Positions 37,415 to 45,043 of a DNA stretch of 64,000 nt are shown in pieces. Location of the stretch: positions 1,310,622-1,374,621 of the forward strand of contig NC_015315.1 in NCBI RefSeq assembly GCF_000193375.1, read 5' to 3'. Position numbers and translations under genes: made by a program. The stretch's first letter is position 1. Every line of letters begins with the position of its first letter. The DNA comes from Thermoproteus uzoniensis 768-20 (GTDB lineage: Archaea > Thermoproteota > Thermoprotei > Thermoproteales > Thermoproteaceae). The notes below the pieces were generated by a model that saw only the letters and a program-made list of their open reading frames with translations, was not told the DNA's origin and ran no database searches.

Positions 37415-38767
37415 TCCGATCTTCATGAGGATAACGCTATTAGTGTCAAAAAGGGGGATTTGGGATAACAACTTCTTTGTTGCTGGCTTGTTTCTACCGG
37501 CTAGATATCTCGCAACGGCTTCTCTCAACGTCGGATCCCTCTTAACTAGCTCTTTCAACTCTCTCCACGGTATATACGCCACATACCAACGCCTATCAAC
37601 GTACATCTTGGCGTGAGGCTTTAGGGCGTTTAGGGCCTTCTCCGCCTCTTCTCTCTCAGCGAAATACCTCACGGCGTGTAGTGTCTTAGCCGATAGATGG
37701 AGGCGCATCACCACCCCCTTGATAACTACATACGCGGGATCGAAAGACGGCCTATAATCGGCCAGAGCCTTTAGATACACCCACTTGTGGCTATACAATA
37801 CCTCTAGGAGGACGCCATAACGTCCAACAGACGTAGTTATCTTTTTGGCTAATTCTTTAGCCCTCCTTCGGCTAAGTTCAATTTTGCGATAATTATAACT
37901 CCCGCCTAATAAACCGTTAATCATCTCTATATTAACAGCTGTAGAAAGCGCTATTTTCTCCCTCCTGCCGTCCACCACTCCATCGCCGAGATACCACGTC
38001 AATAAAGGCCTGTAGTCGCCCCCGCGTAAAGCCTCCAACGCCATCCTCTGGGCCTCCTCCTTACTCCATTTCTGCGTCCAATCCTTAGCCACGGCATAAA
38101 TCTCTAGAGAGAGGCCGCCGGCATTTATGCCTACTTCAACTACATGTACTCTCATCCAACCAGGCCTAGTAGCAGACCACGCGAAGAGTTGCCACGGCTG
38201 TGTCGTGGCCATCATGGGCCGCCTCTTGTCGGCTGTCTCGTCGCTCGCCCTCCAGCCTAGTTGGAAGGCTTCTACTTCCTCTGGGCTTAGTCCAATACTG
38301 GGGAAGTACAGCTTGGCAGATACGTCGTGTAGAGGTAGTTTAAACACCGGGGCTCTGGTTAACTGTGTATGGATGCAGACCCCGTCGGCGCATATGTGGC
38401 TTACGACTTTGCTCCTCTCTATCACCTCGACGCGGCCCTCCTCCACGGCTCTGCATATCTTTGTCAGCTTTTCTCTCGCCTGCCCCTCAGCCCTATCCAG
38501 TAGCTGGATGAGGCCGTCTACAAACTGTCTAAACCGCGTCGCCGCATCATCTGGCAAAGATAAGGCTCTAGGCACTGCCTCGCCTACGTACCGCATGTAC
38601 AGCCTCCACTTCTCGAACAGCGTATCCACAGTGCCGTACAGCACGCCACGCCTCGCAGACTTCTCTAGCACCGCCTCTAACGTCGGCCTTGGCTCCTCTC
38701 CCGACACCGCCCTACATCTCTCCCTCAGCTTCGTCAGCACCTCGTCGACGTCCACATACCTGCCCAT
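37361..38767 (-). CDS. PaRep2b-type protein with a LAGLIDADG-like segment
   Basis: 468 residues resembling Pyrobaculum PaRep2b: 'HDVSAKLYFPSIGLSPEEVEAFQLGWRASDE', 'TTQPWQLFAWSATR' and, centrally, 'LTWYLGDGVVDGRREKIALSTA', which looks like one LAGLIDADG helix of a homing nuclease and its following strand. The last 18 codons run antisense into the 3' part of tRNA-Thr, and the stop TGA is made from the first three bases of tRNA intron 2, so the original C-terminus was probably altered at insertion. It follows PaRep2a with a 12-base gap. The DNA-cleavage role is inferred. Confidence 0.65.
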   Translation of the reverse strand: MGRYVDVDEVLTKLRERCRAVSGEEPRPTLEAVLEKSARRGVLYGTVDTLFEKWRLYMRYVGEAVPRALSLPDDAATRFRQFVDGLIQLLDRAEGQAREKLTKICRAVEEGRVEVIERSKVVSHICADGVCIHTQLTRAPVFKLPLHDVSAKLYFPSIGLSPEEVEAFQLGWRASDETADKRRPMMATTQPWQLFAWSATRPGWMRVHVVEVGINAGGLSLEIYAVAKDWTQKWSKEEAQRMALEALRGGDYRPLLTWYLGDGVVDGRREKIALSTAVNIEMINGLLGGSYNYRKIELSRRRAKELAKKITTSVGRYGVLLEVLYSHKWVYLKALADYRPSFDPAYVVIKGVVMRLHLSAKTLHAVRYFAEREEAEKALNALKPHAKMYVDRRWYVAYIPWRELKELVKRDPTLREAVARYLAGRNKPATKKLLSQIPLFDTNSVILMKIGWSPGRDLNLIPDPLAGA

Positions 38768-38779
38768 ACCCCACCCGGC

Positions 38780-39307
38780 TCACCTCTTTACGTGGAATTG
38801 ATAATCCACCCGCCGCGCCTTCTGGTCAGGTGGAGGTCTGTCTACATACGCCTCCGGGTTTGAGCCGTTTTCTAAACAGCCGCTGATTGTCTCTGCTAGG
38901 CGAGTAGAGGCGTCAGCTAGCGGGGAGTACACGTGGGCGTACTTCGCCGCAACCGCTGGCTCCTCCACTGGCTTTTTCGCACACCTCGCCCTCGGGAATA
39001 CGGGAGGTTTTCTCGGCCTTGCCGAAGGCCTCCTTCTGTTGTACGGCGGTTTATATACCGCATATAGCCAAGCCTCCCACATCTCCGCCAGCCGTCTGTT
39101 GTGCGTATAGGCCAGGATAATGAACATATCGGCCTTCAGCCCCCTCTTCGCCGCAGAGGAGTGGCCGCGGAGGTGCATGTATACGCGGTCGTAGTAGCCG
39201 CTACGCTTCCCCACGCCTACATACGCCGCACGTCCACCCGCCATAGCCAGGTAGACGTAGTGGATAACAGCCACATCTACGACAAGGCTTAAAGCCAACT
39301 GCGGCAT
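38780..39307 (-). CDS. PaRep2a-type protein with a GIY-YIG-like N-terminal domain
   Basis: 175 residues. 'HYVYLAMAGGRAAYVGVGK' then 'RVYMHLRGH' and 'AEMWEAWLYAVYKPPYNRR' follow the order of GIY-YIG nucleases (two Tyr/Gly strands, catalytic Arg, Glu, and the Pro/Asn end). The C-terminal half is basic, then Pro/Ala-rich. It corresponds to the PaRep2a family that accompanies PaRep2b in Pyrobaculum. Its ATG lies within one arm of the long inverted repeat (39300-39420), and the 24-bp iterons cover its promoter region, which suggests autoregulation. Confidence 0.62.
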   Translation of the reverse strand: MPQLALSLVVDVAVIHYVYLAMAGGRAAYVGVGKRSGYYDRVYMHLRGHSSAAKRGLKADMFIILAYTHNRRLAEMWEAWLYAVYKPPYNRRRPSARPRKPPVFPRARCAKKPVEEPAVAAKYAHVYSPLADASTRLAETISGCLENGSNPEAYVDRPPPDQKARRVDYQFHVKR

Positions 39308-39420
39308 TCAACTACTCCTTCTACATTTTACCTGACTTAACACCGTACGTTTTTCCCGAATCAGGAAAAATGTCCGATTTTAACTCAGGTAAAATGTAGA
39401 AGGAGTAGTTGAATGCCGCA
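39300..39420. repeat. Perfect 36-bp inverted repeat (hairpin) at the PaRep2a start
   Basis: Bases 39300-39335 are the exact reverse complement of 39385-39420, with a 49-base spacer. The left arm contains the PaRep2a start codon; the right arm mirrors it and opens a short dead frame. The arms include iteron units u2 and u4 and extend beyond them, so a whole block seems to have been copied in inverted orientation. Confidence 0.9.
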
Positions 39421-39605
39421 TTGTTAACAATCGGCGAGGTAGTTGAAACGTATGTTAACGTTGTGTGTTATTCAAGCGGCGTTACATTTCGTCTGACGTA
39501 TTTCCTGAGTTAAAATCGGATATTTTTCCTGATTCAGGAAGTACATCCGACGCAGGGTCAGGAAATGTGTCCGACATTGAGTCAGGAAGAGTGTCCGACA
39601 TGCCT
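39312..39605. repeat. Nine 24-bp iterons in two outward-facing dyads
   Basis: Units starting TCAGG(A/T)AA..TGTCCGA repeat with an exact 24-base period. Minus-strand units start at 39335 and 39359, plus-strand units at 39361 and 39385, minus-strand units at 39508 and 39532, and plus-strand units at 39534, 39558 and 39582. Each group diverges from a single central base (39360 and 39533), making short palindromes there. Two unit types alternate; the units at 39361 and 39532 differ at one base, and those at 39335 and 39385 are identical. No spacers separate the units, so this is not a CRISPR array. The layout suggests protein-binding iterons of an origin or transposition site. Confidence 0.85.
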
Positions 39606-39621
39606 ACACAGTATCACTGAC

Positions 39622-39708
39622 AGATTTAGGACTGGCAACGCGTCGTGGTAGTTGAAAGAGGGATGCACCGAGATCGGTTCTAAATCTTTAGATTTAGAAC
39701 TGGCAAAG
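39622..39708. repeat. Direct repeat pair with an embedded inverted repeat
   Basis: agatttaggactggcaacg (39622-39640) recurs as agatttagaactggcaaag (39690-39708). The second copy is preceded by its inverse, gttctaaatct (39677-39687), giving 11-bp arms with a 2-base centre. These follow directly after the iterons, inside the tRNA-bounded insertion. Confidence 0.7.
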
Positions 39709-39765
39709 ACGAGATCGGCGAAGCTTGACATACGCCGATCGTTGATTCATAAATAGGAGGTGTGT

Positions 39766-40113
39766 TTATGCACCCATGGGCCAGTTGGTGCCCGCCCCGC
39801 CTCCCGCGAGGGCTCCGGGAGGCGACGCTGTGTTCAAATACGCGTCTGCAGAAGGGGCGGCGCCAATCCTCAGGGCGGCCCCGCCCCGGGAGCCGCCGGC
39901 GACTCGGGGCCCCGTGCCCCCGGGACGCCCGGAGAGCAGAAAGGGGGTACAGACCTGTGCCGGTGCGGCTCTGAGATAGTACGCCATGGCCGCCAGGAAG
40001 CCGCCTATGCCAGAAAACAAGTCCAGAACCACAGCCGATTTGAACATGCGCGCCGCATCCAACAGAAGAATAAAGACGTTGGCCATGGCCAGCGGCAACG
40101 CCGCATCGGCCAC
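39766..40113 (-). CDS. Hypothetical small protein of the element with hydrophobic segments
   Basis: An open frame of 115 codons from GTG with two hydrophobic stretches (residues about 5-20 and 27-46: 'AVVLDLFSGIGGFLAAMAYYL') and a Gly/Ala/Pro-rich tail. The tail is low-complexity and may not be coding. If real it is a membrane protein of the inserted element. The 'DLFSGIGGF' string is a chance match to cytosine methyltransferase motif I. Confidence 0.25.
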   Translation of the reverse strand: MADAALPLAMANVFILLLDAARMFKSAVVLDLFSGIGGFLAAMAYYLRAAPAQVCTPFLLSGRPGGTGPRVAGGSRGGAALRIGAAPSADAYLNTASPPGALAGGGAGTNWPMGA

Positions 40114-40128
40114 GGCTTCAGTAAAGAA

Positions 40129-40188
40129 GGTGAGCGGGAGGTCCCGGGTTCGAAAGGGTCGTCCCCGAATGTCCCGGCCGGGGCTCCA
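40129..40188 (+). other. tRNA-Thr(GGU) 3' fragment with an intron (insertion right boundary)
   Basis: From ggtga (positions 34-38 of a Thr GGU tRNA) the sequence continues with anticodon-stem 3' strand GCGGG, AGGTC, T stem CCGGG, T loop TTCGAA, then 17 extra bases (40155-40171, agggtcgtccccgaatg), then T, CCCGG, CCGGGGC, T and CCA (40186-40188). Splicing between positions 59 and 60 restores a normal T arm. No matching 5' half is found upstream. The 3' end is shared with the intact tRNA-Thr at 37289, but the T loop and intron differ, so it comes from another isoacceptor. Confidence 0.75.
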
Positions 40189-40623
40189 TCAGATTTCTAC
40201 TCTGGCTCTGGGCTTTACGGCGTAGCCTCTCCTCAGCGTCAGCTCCCTTACACTATACAGAAGTCTGCCGACCGCGATGGGCTTCCCGCCTTCGTCGACC
40301 ACGAAGACCTCGGCGTTGGGCCTCAACCCGCGCGAATACGACTTGACGAACTTAGCAGGGACGCTACGTCCCTGCAAGACGAACTTGGCAGTCTCCCCGT
40401 CGACGACGACGTATGGGCCCTTCATGTAGGGGGCCGCGTCCGCGAGGGGGAGCAAATAGCCGTCGTTGTTCCTGAAGGCGAATATCGGCTTGCCTTCGTA
40501 ATATATATATTTTATTCTTTTAGATTTATTGTATTTTATTTCTAGTTTATTTTTATCAATATCAATATTTTTATATCCATATATATATGTCAAGAGGCCG
40601 TAGGCCTGTTCTTCCGGCGTCAT
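40189..40623 (-). CDS. PUA-domain RNA-binding protein
   Basis: About 144 residues from ATG 40623, chosen because gcattaat (40649-40656 complement) lies about 26-33 bases upstream. The C-terminal 75 residues form a PUA domain: 'GPYVVVDGETAKFVLQGRSVPAKFVKSYSRGLRPNAEVFVVDEGGKPIAVGRL'. PUA domains bind tRNA or rRNA modification substrates. The transglycosylase at 43.5 kb lacks its own PUA, so this may be its partner in trans (inference). An AT-rich patch lies at 40500-40590. The stop codon abuts the tRNA fragment's CCA. Confidence 0.78.
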   Translation of the reverse strand: MTPEEQAYGLLTYIYGYKNIDIDKNKLEIKYNKSKRIKYIYYEGKPIFAFRNNDGYLLPLADAAPYMKGPYVVVDGETAKFVLQGRSVPAKFVKSYSRGLRPNAEVFVVDEGGKPIAVGRLLYSVRELTLRRGYAVKPRARVEI

Positions 40624-40652
40624 GCTTTTAACCATGTATCGGATCTGTATTA

Positions 40653-41138
40653 ATGCTGTATTGCGATATCTGCGGCGCCCCGATAGAGGGACAACCCTAT
40701 ATAATAAAGCTGGACAACGCGGTCCTCCACGTCTGTAGGCGCTGTGCGGCGTCGTACGGCGCCGTCTCGGCCTCGGCGGCCGCGGAGCCGCAGAGACGCG
40801 TGGCCCCGCCTCCTCCGCCCAGGAGAGCGCCGGCTCCTAAGAGAGCGGCCGATAGGTACGAGGTCGTCGAGGAGTACGCCGAGGTTATAAAGAGGGCGCG
40901 GGAGTCCATGGGGCTCAGCAGAGAGGCGCTGGCGTCCTATATAGGCGTCAAGGAGAGCGTGTTGAGGCGCGTCGAGAGCGGCCAGCTGGTGCCCGACGTC
41001 CAGTTGGCCAGGAAGCTGGAGAAGGCTCTCGGGGTCAAGCTATTGGTGCCGGCCCAGCAGGGCGAGGCCGCGACGGGCGCGCCTGCCAAGAGGGAGCTCA
41101 CTCTAGGCGATGTGGCGGAGGTGAGGGATGAGGAATAG
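40653..41138 (+). CDS. mbf1: MBF1-type transcription factor
   Basis: 161 residues: N-terminal zinc ribbon (CDICG ... CRRC), Pro/Ala-rich linker, then a Cro-type HTH (about 88-140) with 'ARESMGLSREALASYIGVKESVLRRVESGQLVPD'. Multiprotein bridging factor 1 is conserved in archaea and binds the small ribosomal subunit. ttttaacc (40626-40633) precedes the ATG by 20-27 bases. The 3' end overlaps hflX by 11 bases, starting a run of four coupled genes. Confidence 0.85.
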   Translation: MLYCDICGAPIEGQPYIIKLDNAVLHVCRRCAASYGAVSASAAAEPQRRVAPPPPPRRAPAPKRAADRYEVVEEYAEVIKRARESMGLSREALASYIGVKESVLRRVESGQLVPDVQLARKLEKALGVKLLVPAQQGEAATGAPAKRELTLGDVAEVRDEE

Positions 41139-42330
41139 GGCCCTTCTGGCGTATGTAGGCCCCAAGGATAGGAGGCTCGGCAGGAGGCTTGCGGAGTTCG
41201 AGGCACTGGCCGAGGTGGCCGGCTACGAGGTGGCCGGCGTCGTGACGCAGTTCGGCGAGAGGGACTCCCGTTTCTATCTAGGCAGGGGGAAGCTCGACGA
41301 GGTGGCCGGCATGGACTTCGACGTGTTCGTGGCGTACCACGAGCTCACCCCTCTCCAGACGTATAATCTGAGGAGGAGGCTGGGCGTCGAGGTTATGGAT
41401 AGAGTGCTCTTGATCCTCAAGATATTCGAGCGGAGGGCCGGCAGCATCGAGTCCAAGTTGCAGATAGAGCTGGCGGCGCTGAGGTATCGGCTTCCTCTAG
41501 TTAAGGAGTATCTCAGGAGGGCCAAGATGGGCGAGCAGATAGGCTATATGGGCGCCGGCGAGTATGCTGTTGACGCCTACTATAGGCATATGGTGAGCAG
41601 GATCTCCTACATAAAGAGGAGGCTCGACAAGATGAGGGAGGATAGGGCTAGGCTGATGAGGAGGCGTAGGGACTTCGGCGTGCCCGAAGTCGTGTTGACG
41701 GGGTACACCAGCGTGGGGAAGACCACGCTCTTCAATCGATTAACCGCGGAGCACAAGTACGTTGACGGCAGGCCCTTCGCCACGCTCGACACGTACTCGC
41801 GCCGTATAAGCCTGTGGGGGAAAGAAATCGTGTTGACGGACACCATCGGCTTCATAGAGGATCTGCCGCCCGTCTTGATAGAGTCGTTCTACTCCACTCT
41901 CCAGGAGGTCGCCGACGCGGACCTGGTCCTTCTGCTGGCCGATGCGTCGGACGACGAGGAGGAGTTCGCGAGGGAGCTCCAGACGTCTATCGACGTGTTG
42001 TCGACAATCGGCGTGCACAAGGAGCGGGTTCTCCCCGTCTTGAGCAAGGTAGACGCCGTAGGCCTCCCGGAGCTCGTCAGGAAGGCCGCGATTCTCAGGA
42101 AGCACTTCGCCTTCTTCGCGCCCGTCTCGGCCTTGACGGGCTTCGGCGTCGACACGCTTAAGCTCTTGCTCTTCTGGAAGACGCCGGGCTACGCGATATA
42201 CGAGGCGAGGCCTCCCGTCGGGGGGCTCGTGCTGGACGGCAAGTCGTATCTGCCGGTCAAGATAAGCGAGGTCAAGCGTTTCGAGAGCTCGTCTCTTAAT
42301 TTATATACCGAACTGAGGAGAGTTCTGTGA
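41128..42330 (+). CDS. hflX: GTPase HflX
   Basis: 400 residues: N-terminal HflX domain with 'RDSRFYLGRGKLDEVA' and a coiled coil 'ESKLQIELAALRYRLP', then the G domain with G1 'GYTSVGKTTLFN', G2 'FATLDTYSR', G3 'DTIGFIEDLPP' and G4 'LSKVDAVG'. HflX binds ribosomes and helps split or rescue them under stress, especially heat. It overlaps both neighbours by a few bases. Confidence 0.9.
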   Translation: MRNRALLAYVGPKDRRLGRRLAEFEALAEVAGYEVAGVVTQFGERDSRFYLGRGKLDEVAGMDFDVFVAYHELTPLQTYNLRRRLGVEVMDRVLLILKIFERRAGSIESKLQIELAALRYRLPLVKEYLRRAKMGEQIGYMGAGEYAVDAYYRHMVSRISYIKRRLDKMREDRARLMRRRRDFGVPEVVLTGYTSVGKTTLFNRLTAEHKYVDGRPFATLDTYSRRISLWGKEIVLTDTIGFIEDLPPVLIESFYSTLQEVADADLVLLLADASDDEEEFARELQTSIDVLSTIGVHKERVLPVLSKVDAVGLPELVRKAAILRKHFAFFAPVSALTGFGVDTLKLLLFWKTPGYAIYEARPPVGGLVLDGKSYLPVKISEVKRFESSSLNLYTELRRVL

Positions 42331-42863
42331 GCGAGGAGAGGCTAAACGCCTACCTCATCATGGTGGAGCGTAGCGTCTCCTTCGAGTTCAACAGCCCCGA
42401 ATACGGCAAGCTCGCCCGAAAGATGGTGGAGATGCTTTATTCCAGGAAGGAGCAACTCTCGGACGACCGGATAGCTATCTTGATGAACATATCGACCGCC
42501 GAGGCCAGGAGGATACTCCAGTTCCTCTCGAAGACGAATATGATAGGGGTCGTCAAGACGACGACTCCGGACTACCGAGTCGAGTACACGTGGTATGTTG
42601 ACGATGTGGTGATAACGAACGCCATAAAGAAGAGGATAGAGCTCGTCTCCGGGAAGCTGGCCCTCCTCGTGCGGGCCCTGGCCGAGGGGACCTACTACGT
42701 CTGCCCGAACTGCCACAGGCGCTACTCGCTCGACGAGGAGCTAGCCTACAACGGCATATGCCCTATATGTAAGGTCCAGCTAATTTATATAAATAATATT
42801 GATGAAATAAATAGAGTAACTAAAATCCTCGAAAAACTAGAGAGATATGCGAGTAGTATTTAA
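42327..42863 (+). CDS. tfe: Transcription factor E alpha subunit
   Basis: 178 residues: N-terminal winged helix (about 5-100) with 'YSRKEQLSDDRIAILMNISTAEARRILQFL', then a zinc ribbon 'CPNCHRRYSLDEE...CPICK'. TFE stabilises the open complex of archaeal RNA polymerase. The last about 25 codons are AT-rich and encode I/N/E-rich sequence. It overlaps the PAC2 gene by 17 bases. Confidence 0.88.
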   Translation: MSEERLNAYLIMVERSVSFEFNSPEYGKLARKMVEMLYSRKEQLSDDRIAILMNISTAEARRILQFLSKTNMIGVVKTTTPDYRVEYTWYVDDVVITNAIKKRIELVSGKLALLVRALAEGTYYVCPNCHRRYSLDEELAYNGICPICKVQLIYINNIDEINRVTKILEKLERYASSI

Positions 42864-43548
42864 TATAACCAAGCCGTTTACAAGAGAGATCTTCGTCACG
42901 GGCTTCCACGGCGTAGGGATAGTCGGCCACATAGCGGTCAAGCACCTATCGAGGAACTGCGACGTCGTGGGCTACGTGCGCTACAAGAAGATGCCGCCTG
43001 TAATCGCCTACGAGGGCGACCGGCTGGCGCTCCAGTCGGAGATATTCTCCTGCGGCAGAGTGGCCGGCGTCGTCAACAACTACGGCCTCGTCGACGAGGC
43101 GATGTACGACTTCGTCGAGGCGCTCTCCGACTGGGTCGTCAGAAGCGGGTTCAAACTCGCAGTGCTCTTCGGCGGGCTGGACGGCAGATTTAGGCGGGAG
43201 CCCGGCGATCTGTTGAGGATCGCCTACACGTCGTCCTACATAAAGGCCGGCTATCCCCTCGAGGGCAGGCGGCTGGAGCAGGGGTTACAGATAGTTGGCC
43301 CTCTAGGGCTTCTCCTGTCCTATTTCGAGATGAGGGGCTTCCCTGCCTTGGTCATCCTGCCCTATGCGGACAAGCCCGCGGATCCCCAGGCGGCCAGCGT
43401 CGCCCTCGACCACTTCGGCAAGCTCTTCGACATAAGGATTGACACAGCAGATCTGAGGCAACTGGCCGAGGAGCTGGAGAGGGAATATGCCGAGGTTAAA
43501 CGCCAGCTTGAGGAGACTAGGAGGGAGGAGTCGCGGTACTATATATAG
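42847..43548 (+). CDS. PAC2 family protein (proteasome-assembly-chaperone-like)
   Basis: 233 residues. 'TGFHGVGIVGHIAVKHLSR' and 'VLFGGLDGRF', with 'GPLGLLLSYFEMRGFPALVILPYA' later, match the archaeal PAC2/DUF75 family related to eukaryotic proteasome assembly chaperone 2. The C-terminal coiled coil is typical. A proteasome beta subunit is encoded 7 kb downstream. It is the last gene of the mbf1-hflX-tfe run and convergent with tgtA (32-base overlap). Confidence 0.75.
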   Translation: MRVVFNITKPFTREIFVTGFHGVGIVGHIAVKHLSRNCDVVGYVRYKKMPPVIAYEGDRLALQSEIFSCGRVAGVVNNYGLVDEAMYDFVEALSDWVVRSGFKLAVLFGGLDGRFRREPGDLLRIAYTSSYIKAGYPLEGRRLEQGLQIVGPLGLLLSYFEMRGFPALVILPYADKPADPQAASVALDHFGKLFDIRIDTADLRQLAEELEREYAEVKRQLEETRREESRYYI

Positions 43549-45043
43549 CGTTTAAAATATTAATTATTTCGTCAATATTATTAACATTAACTATATTTCT
43601 TCCATTTATATAATAATTATAAATAATTATTAATTTATATTTTTTCGAGATAAACGCAACGTCGTCGTACAAGGCCTCCGAGGCACCCCAGGATTCGTGC
43701 TGGGAGAGGGGATAGACCTCGGCGACCTCCTCCGGGACTATCCCGAATATATCATCTATGAAATAAACATGGATGTATTCCCTAAACTTGCCTAATATTT
43801 TATTTAAATATATATACTCCCACGATTTGTTGTACGGCCTGAAATCCACCTTCAACAACACGGCGACAGGCTTGTCGGGATGTCTGTAGTAATGCCTAAT
43901 CCTCAACCTGTGCCTATACGGCTCAGGCCTTGAGGCGGACGTATCGCCAAAGAAGAGCAGGCCGCTCGGCTCCGGGTGCGTCACCGGGTCGTACTCTTCC
44001 ACGAGCTTCAGGTACTTCCTCATAATCCTCAACGTATTGTACAACGATCTGTGGGCGCGCGCCTTCTCCTCGAGATATTCCCAAAGCGTCCCCTCATAGA
44101 TCCTCTGCTTAATCTCAAGGATCTCCTCCCTGAGCATGGCCAGGTTGTGCTCGGCTATGAGCTCCGTCCTCTCCATCTTGGGCATCTCCCTAATCTCCTT
44201 GACCGGCTTGTCGCAGAGCTTGGTGCTACAGGGCAGATAGTCCGCCCGCACCTCGTCGAGCCTCACAGTCCTGTCCCTCAACATTATCCTGTCGTCTCTG
44301 GCGTACAGCACGTAGGACGCGCTGTCGAATAGGTCCACGCCCGCGGCGACTGCGAAGGGGAGTATCAGCGGGTGGCCCGCGCCGAAGAGGTGCAGAGGCG
44401 CCTCCCTCCTTATATTCAGCTTGACCCTCAAGATCATGTCTAAGATCTCGTCGAACCGGTACTCCTCCAGAAGCGTGGTGGGGCTACCCACGGCGTATAT
44501 GTCGAAGGGTAATGCCGACATGCGCCTGGCGGATCTCGCGAGCAGATCTCCGTAGATCCCGCCTTGTATGGGCCCCACGAGCAACATCCCGCCCAACTCG
44601 CCGCGCATCTCCGCGGCTCTCAGAGCTCTTCTCAAGGTCTCCTCTACCTTTATCGAGGCCGAGAAGTACGATTCTTCCGAGTCCATCGGAAGGTCCAACA
44701 TCACGCCGATATCGCTCCCTATCTCCGACTGGTACCTAAGTATCTCGTCGGGCTCTATATCTACGACGCCGTACCTCATCAACTGGTAGGCGCCCGAGTC
44801 GGTCATCACTATGCCGCTCCACCCGAGGAACTTCTTCACATCGATAGGTTCTTTAAAAATACTATATATAAAATATGAATTTGTTATAATATTTTTAAAA
44901 TATTTATTAATTATACTTAGTTTAAGCTCTTGTTTCTTAGGATCAACTACTGGAAATATAGTTGGAGTCTCCAGCGCGCCGGATTTGGTGTAGAGCCTTC
45001 CGATCCTTCCCAGGAGATCCTTCGCCTCTATCTCGAAACTCAT
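43517..45043 (-). CDS. tgtA: Archaeosine tRNA-guanine transglycosylase (no PUA, altered zinc site)
   Basis: 508 residues. The catalytic domain has 'MTDSGAYQLMRYG', 'DIGVMLDLPMDSEESY' (nucleophile/base aspartates) and 'GGIYGDLL'. The enzyme swaps guanine 15 of tRNA for preQ0 on the way to archaeosine. The usual zinc motif CxCxxC reads CSTKLC, so the middle Cys is Thr, although His of 'AEHNLAML' is kept. The C-terminal extension ends without a PUA domain; a separate PUA protein is encoded at 40189. AT-rich patches occur near both ends. It is coupled to the Lsm gene by a 4-base overlap. Confidence 0.83.
   Translation of the reverse strand: MSFEIEAKDLLGRIGRLYTKSGALETPTIFPVVDPKKQELKLSIINKYFKNIITNSYFIYSIFKEPIDVKKFLGWSGIVMTDSGAYQLMRYGVVDIEPDEILRYQSEIGSDIGVMLDLPMDSEESYFSASIKVEETLRRALRAAEMRGELGGMLLVGPIQGGIYGDLLARSARRMSALPFDIYAVGSPTTLLEEYRFDEILDMILRVKLNIRREAPLHLFGAGHPLILPFAVAAGVDLFDSASYVLYARDDRIMLRDRTVRLDEVRADYLPCSTKLCDKPVKEIREMPKMERTELIAEHNLAMLREEILEIKQRIYEGTLWEYLEEKARAHRSLYNTLRIMRKYLKLVEEYDPVTHPEPSGLLFFGDTSASRPEPYRHRLRIRHYYRHPDKPVAVLLKVDFRPYNKSWEYIYLNKILGKFREYIHVYFIDDIFGIVPEEVAEVYPLSQHESWGASEALYDDVAFISKKYKLIIIYNYYINGRNIVNVNNIDEIINILNAIYSTATPPS

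Noticed and set aside
39312-39605. CRISPR array
   Set aside because: The 24-base units are contiguous with no spacers and change strand at two centres; no cas genes are near.
39766-40113. C5 cytosine methyltransferase
   Set aside because: The string DLFSGIGGF fits motif I, but the surrounding residues are hydrophobic helix and none of the other methyltransferase motifs follow; the frame is only 115 codons.
40129-40188. 3' half of a split (trans-spliced) tRNA as the main explanation
   Set aside because: No clear promoter or complementary leader precedes it and it lies exactly at the insertion border, so a recombination-derived fragment is more likely; kept only as an alternative.
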